This document shows, in pieces, positions 45,480-57,149 of a stretch of 64,000 nucleotides of DNA. The notes under the pieces are model-generated. The model was not told the DNA's origin. It made no database searches and worked only from the letters and a program-made list of their open reading frames with translations. The position numbers and the translations under genes were made by a program. Every line of letters begins with the position of its first letter. Position 1 is the stretch's first letter. Source of the DNA: Escarpia spicata (Eukaryota > Annelida > Polychaeta > Sabellida > Siboglinidae); NCBI GenBank assembly GCA_963995525.1, contig OZ023217.1:21813273-21877272 (forward strand). Direction: 5' to 3'.

Positions 45480-48400
45480 GACTCAGTGTTTCAGTACAAA
45501 GCACTCCATTCCAGTACAATTAGAGCTGTGAACCCAGGTAGCCCATGTGGACACAGCATGGGATTTCTTCCCAGCACAGAGGTGACAGGTGGGTGTGAAT
45601 GGGCTGGTTCCCAGGCAGGTATGTTGGGAGTGCTGGGTGCTTTCTCCCTGTCACAGACAGCTGGTCTGAACCCACACATTCCACACAGGCAGCTACAAGT
45701 CTCGCCAAGCCCAATGTGATGGAGTCACACCGCAATTTACTTACACAATTGTGACATTCTACCGTTTTGTTCAATATACATAAAATCCTTGAATGCATAA
45801 AAATTCCTGTTTCTTGGCCTGTTTCATCAGAAACTATTAACCCCGTAAGAAACGTGGTTGGCATCTACTTGTATATATTCAACTAATACTACAATTGTGC
45901 AACTTTTTCAAATCTGTAACAAATTTGGCTTTTAAAAAGTTGCAAATTATAAAATATCCCATTAACCTAATTTCAGAAGTCACCACTGACGTCCCTTATC
46001 GCCTCATAATACACAATCACCACGACACCATCTAACTATCAAAAGGGCTAACATTTTGAAAGATACTAAATTCGCTGGCTGGCTACAATAACATCTTTGA
46101 AATCAGCTAACATCGTAATAGTACATACTTCATTCATGCCGCGGAAAGGGCCTATGTGACCTGACCCCAACATTCAAAACTCAGAAAGAAAGCTAACTCA
46201 GCAAGACTCCTTAAGTAACTACTGCTCAAGTGTCAGTCTATTTGCGGCTTAACTGTCACATATCCATCAATCCGGTTTTAAACACATACGCAAAGTCATT
46301 GCACTCAATTACGGAAGCACCTAATAAGCATTTGAATAGGTGGCATACATAATATAGTACCTGGTGTTTGAACAGACTGAAGTAGTACCAAAGTTCAATA
46401 GACTAACCGTCTACCAGTGTACAGCAAACAGTAATCACACAAACACTAGTATAGACAACATGAACATCGACTGAGTAGGTTCCATCTGCTAGGCCCTCTA
46501 TGTAACCCGATGGTTTGCCTTCCCCAATAACTGGTGGATGGGTAAACCTAAACATTTGTATTTCTAATCACTAGTCACATGAATGTCATGCAGCCACTAC
46601 AGGGTGAGATGTGAAAATTTCAGTATTTCATCGAAAAAGTCATGTATACGAGTCTCGGGAACAAATATAAAATATAATGTAATTTTGATTACAGTGTATG
46701 TAAAAGAATACATCTGCCAAATGTTATTCTTATATCAGTTTATTTAAGTTTTTGTTTAGGTGATGCTAAACCATCACACCCGGATCCCAATGAAGCAATG
46801 TTCAGAGGGTCCATCATGCACTGAATGGAAAGGGTGGATCTTCAACTTCAAGGTTACAGGGACAACTTACAGATGCCCTGTGTTGTTGATATTGTTGTGT
46901 GGCAGTCAGTAAGTAGTGGCAGCCAGGCTGGCTCCATAACTGTCTGCAGTCTATGGCAGCCACACAAGAGGTACTCCCACTGAAGAATGCCTGTGGCCGG
47001 CAGCCTGCACTCCACATTAAGCTTGATCTATATCACAGGCCACTGCCACTGAAGACAGCCAGTTTCACCACAAAAGTCCAGTAAACAACTATGCAAAAGG
47101 CAACATCCGTATGTAAACACAGCCTCAGAAACCCACCCATTTCAGGGTGGCAGTAGAACATCAAAAGTCAATCGAGAAGACCGGACTGGGGGTTTGAGTC
47201 AATCTTTTGCCATTTTAAAACTTTAGTGCTTTCGTTCACCCCCTTTCCCTTACTTCATAAGAGTACAGCATTAGAAGCAATGCATATCGCTACTTCCAGA
47301 CATCCACCTGCACCGATGCATACAAGCACTCGTTCTTTCCAAGCATCAAATCATGGAACAAATGCACACAACAGCTAGTTAGCAAACAATCACTGGACTC
47401 ATTTAGAAAGCATCTCCCCTTCATGCCCGCCTAAAGTAATCTACGCCCACAAAGCTGTAGGCACACCGACTATAGGGTCTTCTAATTTAACTTCATAAAA
47501 TAAGCAATAGACCTAAGCCAGTGCTACACCACCAGCTACTTGCGACGTCCCACCCAAGCTCAACAATACTCTAGCCACATAAGTAACCACAACACACATA
47601 GTGCGTGGCTATATTATAATATACATATGTTTCATGATCATCGAAAGTTCATGAAAAACATACATGCAGGGTTGCTCACTTAACAGAAACTATTTCCATA
47701 ATAACACCTTCCCCTGCCCCACAGTCCATATTTTGGTGATTCCACATGCCAGTCCGTTCACATTGCCTGGGAATACTCTTACATTCAGGCAGTTACCAAT
47801 TCATTTTAATCACACCGAATTTGTAGATTCTGTAGTACTAAATTGTTTCAAGTAAATTATGACATTCTCTGCCTAGACTAAACCATACAGCAATGACGAC
47901 TTCCTTGCTTGAGTTTTGGTAATTTTATCCTGAGTGGTTAACATTTATTGATCAATTGTAACAAGTGAATGATGATTTTCTTTGCCACTGGCACAAAGTG
48001 ATCAGGGCAACTGGACAGGCATTATTTATAGATTTAGCTAGTCCCCAGTTGGGCCCCATTATTTAAAAATTAGTCGCCAAAACAATATTTGGTCGCCACT
48101 GGTGAGCCACGGCTTCCAAAATTAAGCCGTGCTGTAATAATGAGCCGAGTGAAACATTGCAACAAGTTGGAATTAACTGACACCCCACAAGTGCGATCTA
48201 CCCTGTCTGCACCTAGCCAACTATACCCTGCTTTATGCCAAAGGACAAGTTGTGACAAACTGCCTACTTGCAAGTTACAGGTGTTGCAATCAATTTATGT
48301 AATTAGCGACTGGTATGCACCATCAGGAAGATTCGCTCTAACGACTAGACATGGTACTTCATCAACTGGCATCTAGTTATAGAATTATGCAAATATTATG

Positions 48401-49960
48401 CAAAACATTGGCACTGGAAATAGACCTGTGTGTTCACAATGTTGGTAAATAAAACAAAGAAACCACTCAAAATACACAGTACTATATGGAAGATATTGTT
48501 CATGGCTCCAAGATTGCAAGTTTCAAATATAGCTTCAGTGTAAGTTCAATTCTTGCTATTAAAATACACACTACAAATTATTGGTTTTGTAACAATACAA
48601 GGCCAAAGCTACTCGTTCATTGTGGAATATTGACTTTTGTGTTTTGAGGTTGTAACCTGCAAATTGTTAGTTTTTATTATAATAAAACGGCATGTCTTAA
48701 ACACTTGATGAGAGAAACAGACAAATATAACACGGCAGCCAGGAGATTGAATCAAGAAAATTAACTGGTAGGACATCTCTGAAAAGAAATACTGGGTCAA
48801 TACTACAGGATAGAGCACGAGATTGCATACAAACGGACGGACGGACAGACAGACACGCACACAAGGGCAGAGATACGTTGAAAGACTGAGAGACAACTGC
48901 TGAAGGAATGAGGAAGTTTGGTACACTTGGAAAGACATGAACAAATCTACCAAATACAGCAACAGTGTGCTTTGTAGAAATATTTGTCAACATTATGCTG
49001 TAGTTGGAACGACAATGATTAGTAGAGTTCTATAACTCTCACAAGCTGGGTGAAGAAACATCTCAGAATGTGCAACAAATGACCCAAAAACTATGTCCTA
49101 GAATAATGAAACCAAGGGACTTGTAAGAGATTGTCTCACACCGAGTGACTGAATGACACACTATGTTTGATAAGAAAACATGTCCCTGAATTAACAACCC
49201 AGCAGTCTAGTGCCAACTGTGAACCAGTGTACAGTTAATGACCAACCCAGGCCTAATAAGGCAATGTGTCAGAGAATGAGATGACCACTGACCAGGGCAG
49301 GGTTACTTGGGGACAGCTGGGGGCAACTAGACTGGCGAGAAAATAGCACAAGCAGGCTTGGAATCAAATTTATATTTAAACATGCCAATTTTGCATATTT
49401 TGCTATAACGAACATGGCCAAACTGGCCTTTATAGCCAATGTTCCTTATATCCATGGTGCAGGTATCTAAAAGTTGTTCCTCAGATGTTCTTAACATCAG
49501 TTCTTACAGCAAGATTCTACTCCATTTATAATTGTAAATTACAGCATATTCGATTAAAAGAAAACCACATTTGCCCCAAATGTATGTCGGCCTATGGGTA
49601 ATAACATGACAAGTGAAGACCTGAGTCGATTGCCTCACTGGTTTGTGACCATCACCCAATCTCATGTGATGCGATCAGCCACTTGTGTTGGGGACAACTC
49701 ACGAGGTAAGTGCGCCCAATGATGTGACAAAGTAAAGTGCACTGCGGGCCACTGCAGGCAGATAGCAGTGTCACTCAGTGCTGCTAACAATGGGCACGTA
49801 TCAGAGGAGGAAAAAACTAGCAGACACGGAGAGGTGGCGAACAACAAGAGGTACTGAGGTGCACTTGACTCTATTGTGGATCCATTGCGATCATTTGGCC
49901 TCGAAACTCTTTCAAATAACATCCACAGCCGTTTCAGGCTTATAAAAGAATCAAGAGTAC
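45480..49960 (-). other. Non-coding stretch, nothing recognised
   Basis: A short (GGAC)n/(AGAC)n microsatellite sits at 48834-48862. Open frames here (45408-45719, 45520-45864, 46814-47017, 48089-48376, 48609-48962, 49662-49922) lack homology, splice support or codon bias. Confidence 0.5.
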
Positions 49961-49964
49961 ACTG

Positions 49965-50350
49965 AACTATTTCAGTGTTCTAAAAAACAACTAGAGATAT
50001 TCAGAACTTTGTCGGGGTTCCAAAGCCATCAGATGTACTCTTTTGGGGTTCTCAAACAACTAGAGGTACTCAGACATTGACCTAGAATTCTAAAAACAAC
50101 TTTCACGGTTTAGAGCAATCAGACTCAACATCTTTTAGAATGAAAAGCAATCAGATAGAATTGTATATAGGGCCTATTCGGATCTCTTTCAGGCTTCTAA
50201 AAACAGATACTCAGAATTTGGCCAAGGTTCTAAAGCAATCAGATGCACTCAAAACTCTTTCAGAGTTCTGGAAAAAGAACGAGAGATACTCCAAATTCTT
50301 CCAGGGATCTAAGCAACCACATACATCCACTCTTTCAGGAATCTAAAATA
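49965..50350. repeat. Degenerate tandem repeat, about 50-70 bp units
   Basis: Recurring words agagatactc/agaggtactc, caatcagatNNactc, tttcaggNttctaaa and gggttctaaa-like blocks in the same order, strongly diverged. Confidence 0.6.
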
Positions 50351-51369
50351 TTTGATTCTATGAATCCTTGACAATAAGATGTTCTGAGAACTCGTCCAGA
50401 ACAAGAACGCTGTCATTGTTGGATGATGGCTTGTGCGCAGTGATGCACACAAGTTGTCTACAGACTTGTTTGTCAAAGCCCACATCAAAGTCCCAACAAT
50501 ATCACCTAATTCTAGATCATAAACTGTCATTCCTAACAATGTAACACACTCAGACCATCAGTAAATCATTCTGTCACTGCCAGCCAAATGTTGCTCAAAA
50601 AAGCACGGGCCACAAATTTGTAACACAATCTCCACTCTCTATTTAATAAATAATTATAAAAGTAAATTTTCATTTAACCTCTTTTCAGCACGCCTACAGC
50701 TGCATGGTCCCGCAAAGTATCAGATAACACTTATAACTATTAGGGTGAATAATAAAGATAGGTTTGTCAGAATGATTGCATTCAAAGGCTACACAAGCCG
50801 GAACCTGGTGGTATGGACAATGTAACTGAGTGGTCAGTGGTCACTGAAGGTGTCACCAGGCAGCTGAGGACACAAGACTTGTCACCACCTCACTGGACAT
50901 GTCCAGGCAGAACTGTTACATTAAGCCACAAGCCAGTGTCACAAGCCTGTGCCAACACGCTCTGTCCCCACAAGTTTTGACAGGCATCTGGCCTTACACC
51001 CTCCACTCCTAGCCACTCCAGTTAATGCCCTGAGTTAATACCCCTCCAAATAATACCCAGATGGATTAGTAGAAATAAGCCGTAATGGCTTTTTGGCTTA
51101 TCCTATGTGAAGACTATATTTATCAGTCACAATTAACGATGTCATTTTTAAATTTTATCATTAGTTCTTGTTATTCTTGTGACGTTTAAATACATATAAC
51201 TAGCAACGTCTTCTTGAAACATATTGAGTATTTAAAATAAAAACTGGTCACATAATCCTTGGACAAACTCCGACGAGGCTTCCCAAGGAACAAGGATATA
51301 TAGTCTATCCCCAGGACCCAGGAAGAAGGATACAACTTCTACTCCAAGAATACATTATATCCTCATGAA

Positions 51370-51660
51370 CACAGAGAGAGAGAACAAGGATACATTCTAT
51401 CACCAGATAGAAGGATCAAGGATACATTCTATCACCAGGTAGAAGGATCAACGATACATTCTATCATCAGGTAGAAGGATCAAGGATACATTCTATCATC
51501 AGGTAGATGGATCAAGGATACATTCTATCATCAGGTAGAAGGATCAAGGTCACAGGATACATTCTATCATCAAGTAGATGGATCAAGGATACATTCTATC
51601 ATTAGTTAGAAGGATCAAGGATACATTCTATCCCCAGGAACAATACAACTTGTACCCCAA
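51370..51660. repeat. 32-bp minisatellite, about 9 copies
   Basis: The unit contains aggatcaaggatacattcta followed by tcatcaggtaga. It lies about 300 bp from the candidate exon at 51955-52131. Confidence 0.93.
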
Positions 51661-51954
51661 GGGTTAATTATATTCCCTGTTAGGGAACAAGGATACATTT
51701 ATCACCAGGAACCAGTCCTGACTAATGTATACCTGACAATGGACTTTGACACAAACAGTGTACACACACACGATCAGGTTCTATTCCCCACTCTACGTGA
51801 CACCGCAGTGGACCAGGAAGCTGCGGGAGAGAAGAGGAAGAGCAAGTGATGAGGATACATGAGACAAGATTTCTGAATGAGAAGAGCAAGTGATGATACT
51901 ACTGTTTGAGACAAAATTTCTGCATGAGACGAGCAAGAGCAAGCGATGATGATA

Positions 51955-52131
51955 CTAACGTTTGAGACGAGACTTCTGCATGTAAGAGAGCTGTTCGTGC
52001 TTGAGCCAGAGCGCCCTGTTGGCGAGCAGCACGTCCTCCGGGAGGTTGGTGACCTGCATCTTCACTGGGTTGTCCTGCTCTGCCACCATCACGCCCCAAC
52101 GAACGCTTGCGTCCCACCCGCTAATCCAAAC
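51955..52131 (-). CDS. Unidentified coding exon (possible DYRK1A first exon or last exon of another gene)
   Basis: The minus-strand frame from ATG at 52089 reads MVAEQDNPVKMQVTNLPEDV, then LLANRALWLKHEQLSYMQKS and RLKR, then TAG at 51957-51955. Codons are strikingly C- or G-ending, like the kinase exons and unlike flanking DNA. The frame is open further 5' through VWISGWDASVRWGV to a possible acceptor ACAAGCACAG|GTTTGG (exon start 52131). Model 1: terminal exon of an upstream minus-strand gene. Model 2: start exon with ATG at 52089 (G at -3 and +4) and donor AAAC|GTTAGT, leaving phase 1. That is exactly the phase required by the 28746-28963 exon, and the split codon would be CGT. I do not recognise the protein, and the peptide is not like vertebrate DYRK1A N-termini. 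Confidence 0.5.
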   Translation of the reverse strand, partial: VWISGWDASVRWGVMVAEQDNPVKMQVTNLPEDVLLANRALWLKHEQLSYMQKSRLKR

Positions 52132-54725
52132 CTGTGCTTGTAAATCCTTCGCAAACGCACAATTACTGCGACATCAGTGGTTCGTAGGCATCTCGCCTGA
52201 ACACAGCACCATCCCACCAAAAATCGGACAATCAAAATTCGTAATCATCAGCAGTGTGCTGTCAATTAAACAACAGAATCATGGTTGCAGAGTCACGCAC
52301 TCAGCATCCGTACAACAAGTGGCGTGGTCTTTGCAGCATCTCCGTGCATCAATAATACTAGGATTCAGGTGTGTTGACATCCATCTTGATGGTGGCACAT
52401 TTCTCACTTGAGTCGTAACACAGAAACGGCGCACCAGACATCGCTATGCCATTTACCTCATAATCTCATCACAAACATGACACACATATATATATATACA
52501 GTATATCCGCAATCCACACGCATGCCAAGGGGACGGTCACGCTTGACTGTGAAGTCGGCGTGACGTGAAACGCTGGCTACACGTCTTAACTAGCATGAGT
52601 AATCATCCTCCAAGGGAAAGTGATCTTTGATGTGACAAACATTCCACTGGTGAATACACCAGTGTCGTACAGGTAGTTCCACTTGGCTGCCGATATACAT
52701 AAACATCCAGACAAACTCCGTGTACAGGTCGTGGCCAACAAACGCACGCCACTGATCCACCTAGTTGTGTCGTGGTACCGGACACCCGTAGACAATACGT
52801 AGGTCACAGCGTGGGAATGACGCCAATGTAGACGCACAGTGACGCATACGTAGGCCAGTCCTTGCCGCCAGACAAGATATGTTAATATGATATGATGCAC
52901 TCAAGGTCCACAGCTTGCCAGGCAGACACATGCTCGTAGACACATCCACACACATAGACGCCACCCCACAACACCCCCAACACACAGCTAATCTCATAGG
53001 TCAGTCACAGTCTGATGCTCAGCCTGTCAGCTGTCTCGCCATCTCCCATTGGCTGCATGTCCCCGGTTGTCATGGTGACTCAGCATTTGGACCAATCAGT
53101 GGGCGACTAGCATCATGTGTGACTAACAGATTTTCACAGCTTGGCCACAGGACAAAGCCAAGGCAAAGGGTGGAAATGAACACTGCTCTGTGACAACAAG
53201 GATCCCATTAGAGGAGGATTGAGGGGTTAATTAGGACACATTGCTACTGCTACTGTTTGTCACCTATGTGAGATGCATTGTGTATTGAAATATCACTCCT
53301 GTACATAGTAGGCCTACCACAATCAGCAGTAATGTGAATACTGGTTACATGTACACATTTGTGTCACTCATGAATATTATAACATTAAGAATCAAACTTT
53401 TTGTAAGAAAATATGCAAATGGGTAAGATACATGTAATCAACAAATGATGCTTTTTAATTTTCACAAATGCTACCTAAACTGTTTGCTGGCAAATTACAC
53501 TCTCTATACATAGATCTATGAAAATTTACATAATTACTAACATTGCATGGTATTTAAATGTAATAAACTTGCTCTATAATGTATAAAAACTACATAATAT
53601 TTAGTGTTGTTTTCAATTATTTTACTATCAGCAAGTTACCAGAGAAAGAAACACAAACATAATTCAGAACAAGGTTTTAATGCACATTTCTTTAACTTTT
53701 TAAATATTAATTTATTAATAAAGTAAAATTAAATTAAACTAACTATACACAAGGAAATCTTACTGTATTGCAGCAGGTTGCTCATTGAAACAAAGAAATT
53801 AAATTGTTAACAAGTGTTTTCACATTTGCAAAAAATGTAAAGTTTTTATATATTTTAAATTACTTGCACAATTGCATGTTTTGTATGATAAGTGTCTAAG
53901 CATTACAGAGACAGGGCTAGAAAATAGTCGAATTCCACCAATAATTTATTGTAGCCCAAAACACACTGTGAGGAGTGGAGAGTATACGGCTTTTGACTCG
54001 ACTGACAAAAAACAGTAAATAAACACTTGTGCCAGATAGAATGATAGGACCCCTGCCTGGAATGTCTCCTAGTCAACCCTGGGACACCCTGGACTGGAAT
54101 GTATGACATCTGTGTGTGGACTAGTTACAGGACAGCCGGCCAATACACAATTTTCCTGTCTGCTGCACAACTGGCCTAAAATCACAAGGCACTTCAATCA
54201 CTGAGTGATGGCCATTGTGTGCTGAGTATGTGACTTCCTTCCCAAAGTGCACTCACTGCATGTAACAATGGTTTTACTAAATTATCTTTCCACAGACAAA
54301 AAGATTGGGAATCAGCCGATGAATTGTACCCTTCTTTTATTATATGAGTAAATGTTTGATGGCATATTTTGCAATGTTCACCAAATTGTTAATGAATGCA
54401 AATATACTTCTCTAATGCTGGGCTGGGCATACACTGCTAACCTTTTGTTGCGAGTCGTCTGTTTGATCAACTAAAAGAAATGTACAGTGGTAATGCAATA
54501 TATTTAATATTCAAAGTTAGTATACAGACACCAACTAATCCAACTATCATCATAGCACTAAAACAACCGTGTCATGTAGTGTTTCCCCTAGATTATCATA
54601 AATGAGGTCGGCTTTTTCACCAACCTCGCCTTATTTTTGCAGGAATTGTCACCTCACACACATCTATCTTTTTCTGACATCCAAAATTGTGCTGTTCACT
54701 GTCATGTGAGATCCTCGTCAACAAC
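52132..54725 (-). other. Non-coding stretch; GC-richer part with CCAAT words
   Basis: 52560-53190 is GC-richer and contains CCAAT-type words (cccattggctg, gaccaatcagtggg at 53040-53105), upstream of the 52-kb exon on the minus strand. This could be a promoter region, but no TATA or initiator is convincing. 53210-54700 is AT-rich with nothing recognised. Confidence 0.35.
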
Positions 54726-54732
54726 ACTTCAT

Positions 54733-55112
54733 AAATTCCATCGAAGCCGTCCAATGCTGCTGCACAAGTAGTCTTCCATGAGTTCAGCCACACCACCAGT
54801 GCCACAGAATATGTCAACAGGCTAAACCTTCAGAACACTGTAAAGAGGAGAATTGCATACAAGGCCACCTTTATGTACAAAATAATGAGTGGCCTTATGG
54901 ACCTCAAACCGACCGATGGCATACTGAAGATGAACAACCGCCTCTCCAACAAACTTTTCCTGCCACAGTCCAGGGCAGATTCTCACCTTCACTCCTTCTT
55001 CCCTTCAGCCATCCTATTGTGGAACAGGATTCCCCATGTTCAAGCATCCTTGGCCACCACCCTCACAGCTTTCAAAGCTTCAGTTGTGGGCTGGGTGAAA
55101 AACACCAAATAG
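54733..55112 (+). pseudogene. 3' end of a non-LTR retrotransposon (LINE) reverse-transcriptase ORF
   Basis: The frame reads AAQVVFHEFSHTTSATEYVN, RLNLQNTVKRRIAYKATFMY, KIMSGLMDL, and later SRADSHLHSFFPSAILLWNR, IPHVQASLATTLTAFKASV, then a stop. This is the typical C-terminal tail of CR1/Jockey-type reverse transcriptases: YKI-GL, then SR...SFFP-I--WN-IP, then FK. The reverse-transcriptase core and endonuclease are absent. The frame breaks at about 54732 (TAA), so the copy is 5'-truncated. The clade is not certain. Confidence 0.85.
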
Positions 55113-55439
55113 ACCCACCTTCTTTAAACCGAGCCCTCGCTAGGGTTTGTGGAAAGGGGTAGTGTACCTCCTGCTGTTGAAAACAAGGGGTAACAAATTA
55201 AATCAAGGGGTAATTTGTTCGGATTTTCTACTGTCAATGGAAGATGGTATGGGAGAGTGTCCATATATACGCGTGTATGTTTTTAGTCAGAACAATGATA
55301 GCCTGTGATTGTTTTAACCACACAGACAATGTTGTCTTCCAATGAAGTTTCGTAAACAGCTGGCATGAGTAGTTCTCGGATGATGAATAATAATAAGAAA
55401 TGTACATTTAGCACACCATCTGCACGTGTCATACATATA

Positions 55440-55640
55440 TGAGATTTTCAATGTAGTTGTCACATCATTAGAACATGCATAAGTGTACATATTCCACTTT
55501 CAAACACAACTCGAACGATTAACAACAGCCTAGGTTACACTGGCTCAAAGTGACATAGTCCACGTTTCATAGTTCTAACAAATTCCGTTGGATGGCGTCA
55601 TGTATAGCGCTAGCTAAAAATTTAATGGTTGAACAAAATT
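55440..55640. mobile_element. Partial copy of TIR family C
   Basis: Matches 36205-36380 over about 180 bp (ACATCATTAGAACATGCATA AGTGTACA; GTTCTAACAAATTCCGTTGG ATGG; GCGCTAGCTAAA). The AGGCC terminal repeats are not present at this locus. Confidence 0.75.
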
Positions 55641-56119
55641 ATTAGTGAAACAGCATCAGTGATTTGAACATTAATAATGGTTAATATGATTGCTTTTATA
55701 ATTTACATTTGTTAACTGATATACTATTTGCTGCATTAGAAACAACCAGTCATTTATACATAATTAGTAATAATATTAATAATAGAATTGATTATGTTTG
55801 GTTGTTATAATTGTTGTTAGAAAAGTTAACCACACCATAAAACAGTATTATGTGGATGCAAAGATCATAACATTATGATATTTTAGATATTTCACAGAAT
55901 GCTGGGTTCGAAATTAAGGGTAGTCCACTAGTCCGAGACTACCAGATCGCGCCGCGGACTAGTAAATATTATGACTCATTAGTTTGGTATACTACTGAAT
56001 ACCGCAAAGTTCTCAATGGCACCGCCTGGTGTTCCAAAAAAACGTATATTATAGAAACATGCTGCCATTTTTGATCACTTCAGCAACATGTGGAAGTTTA
56101 TTGATGGCTGAAAAATCCT

Positions 56120-56726
56120 ACAAAGAAGCAAGTTAAACGAAAGCGAGAAGCACGAACATGACAAGAAATACGACAACGAGAGCATAAAGCGAGGATTCCA
56201 TGAACCATGGAAAGTCAACCTAGACTGGCTAAAGTATGACGTTGTGAAAGTGGCAATGTTCTGCACGGATTGCTGCTCACAAGTGTTGACCAAGACTGAT
56301 CGCCAATGCAGTTTTGTTGGTGGGTGCAAAAACTTTTGCTTGGACTTTTGCAGTGACTGCCCACGAGAAGTCGGAGCTACATCGGAGATGCGTTGCAATT
56401 GACACCACGAAGAAGGCGAAGGTGGGCACGAACTTGTCGAGACCTTGAAGAAGCATGTGTTCAACAGACTGATGCTGCCGTTCCGTAACGCACATGCGCT
56501 AGCAAAGACGAGACGACCGTTTTCGGACTTCACATGGCTGTGCGATCTCGACGAGAGGAAGGGACTCGACATCGGGCCGACGTACATGAACGTCAAGCAG
56601 GCGCAAACCTTCACTCACTTCATCGCCCAGCAGTCGCGCGACGAAATGAGCGAACGCCTGCAGTCAACGCCCTTCCTGTCGGTCATCTGCGACGGAACTG
56701 AAGACCAACATATTATGGACCACTGA
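56120..56726 (+). pseudogene. hAT transposase N-terminal part, broken
   Basis: Frames read KRKREA..., WTMESQPRLAKYDVVKVAMF, CTDCCSQVLTKTDRQCSFVG GC-NFCLDF, a zinc-finger-like Cys pattern of the kind at the start of this transposase group. They continue HVFNRLMLPFRNAHALAKTR RPFSDFTWLCDLDERKGLDI and SERLQSTPFLSVICDGTED, the motif preceding the first catalytic aspartate block. In-frame stops (for example before the HVFNRL frame and at 56724) and frame changes show it is dead. Confidence 0.75.
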
Positions 56727-56984
56727 AACATCCTGGCTCTGGTTGACATCGTCCTGACCATGCCAGCTCATTCTGCAGACACAGAGCGGGGCTTTTCCGA
56801 ATTGAAGCTGGTGAAGATGGACTGGAGAACCAACCCAGGGAACGACATCCTGACCAACCTGCTGCACATTTCGTTTCACACTGCGAGCATTGCAGAGTTC
56901 AATCCGACTGCCGCCATCCACTTGTGGAATGCCAGTGGGAAGACAGGTGAGGATGAGTACTCGGATGGTCCTGAGGACGAGTGA
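56727..56984 (+). pseudogene. hAT transposase C-terminal dimerisation part
   Basis: Begins NILALVDIVLTMPAHSADTE RGFSELKLVKMDW, the well-known hAT C-terminal block (LxxLxxxxLxxPxxxxxxERxFS), and ends FNPTAAIHLWNASGK before an acidic tail and stop. It directly abuts the N-terminal part, so several hundred residues of catalytic core are deleted. Confidence 0.8.
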
Positions 56985-57149
56985 GATGTGACACCTTGTC
57001 ATGTGTGATGTATTGCTGTCTCTAATGCACATGAATTTCTCGAATAAATGTTGTGTATATTTTGATTATCTTAACTCTGCAGACTAGTGAACTTTCCTGG
57101 GTACTAGTCCTGTGGACTAGTCGTGTAAAAAGTTTGTTTCTACCCCTGC

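Larger units (their letters stand above)
55902..57148 (+). mobile_element. hAT-type DNA transposon with internal deletion
   Basis: The left end CTGGGTTCGAAATTAAGGGT followed by AGTCCACTAGTCC is loosely inverted at the right, where the reverse complement reads CAGGGGTAGAAACAAACTTT ... GACTAGTCCACAGGACTAGT. The GTTCGAAATTAA type of end is common in this hAT group, from memory. The interior encodes the start and the end of a hAT transposase of the ZMYM6/C17orf113-like type (see the two pseudogene entries), with the catalytic core missing. I could not find a clear 8-bp target-site duplication. Confidence 0.75.

Noticed and set aside
54617..54817. Minus-strand 66-codon frame overlapping the LINE end
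   Set aside because: Antisense to the retrotransposon frame, with no motif.
56075..56614. 179-codon minus-strand open frame
   Set aside because: It lies antisense to the recognisable hAT transposase remnant and has no homology of its own.
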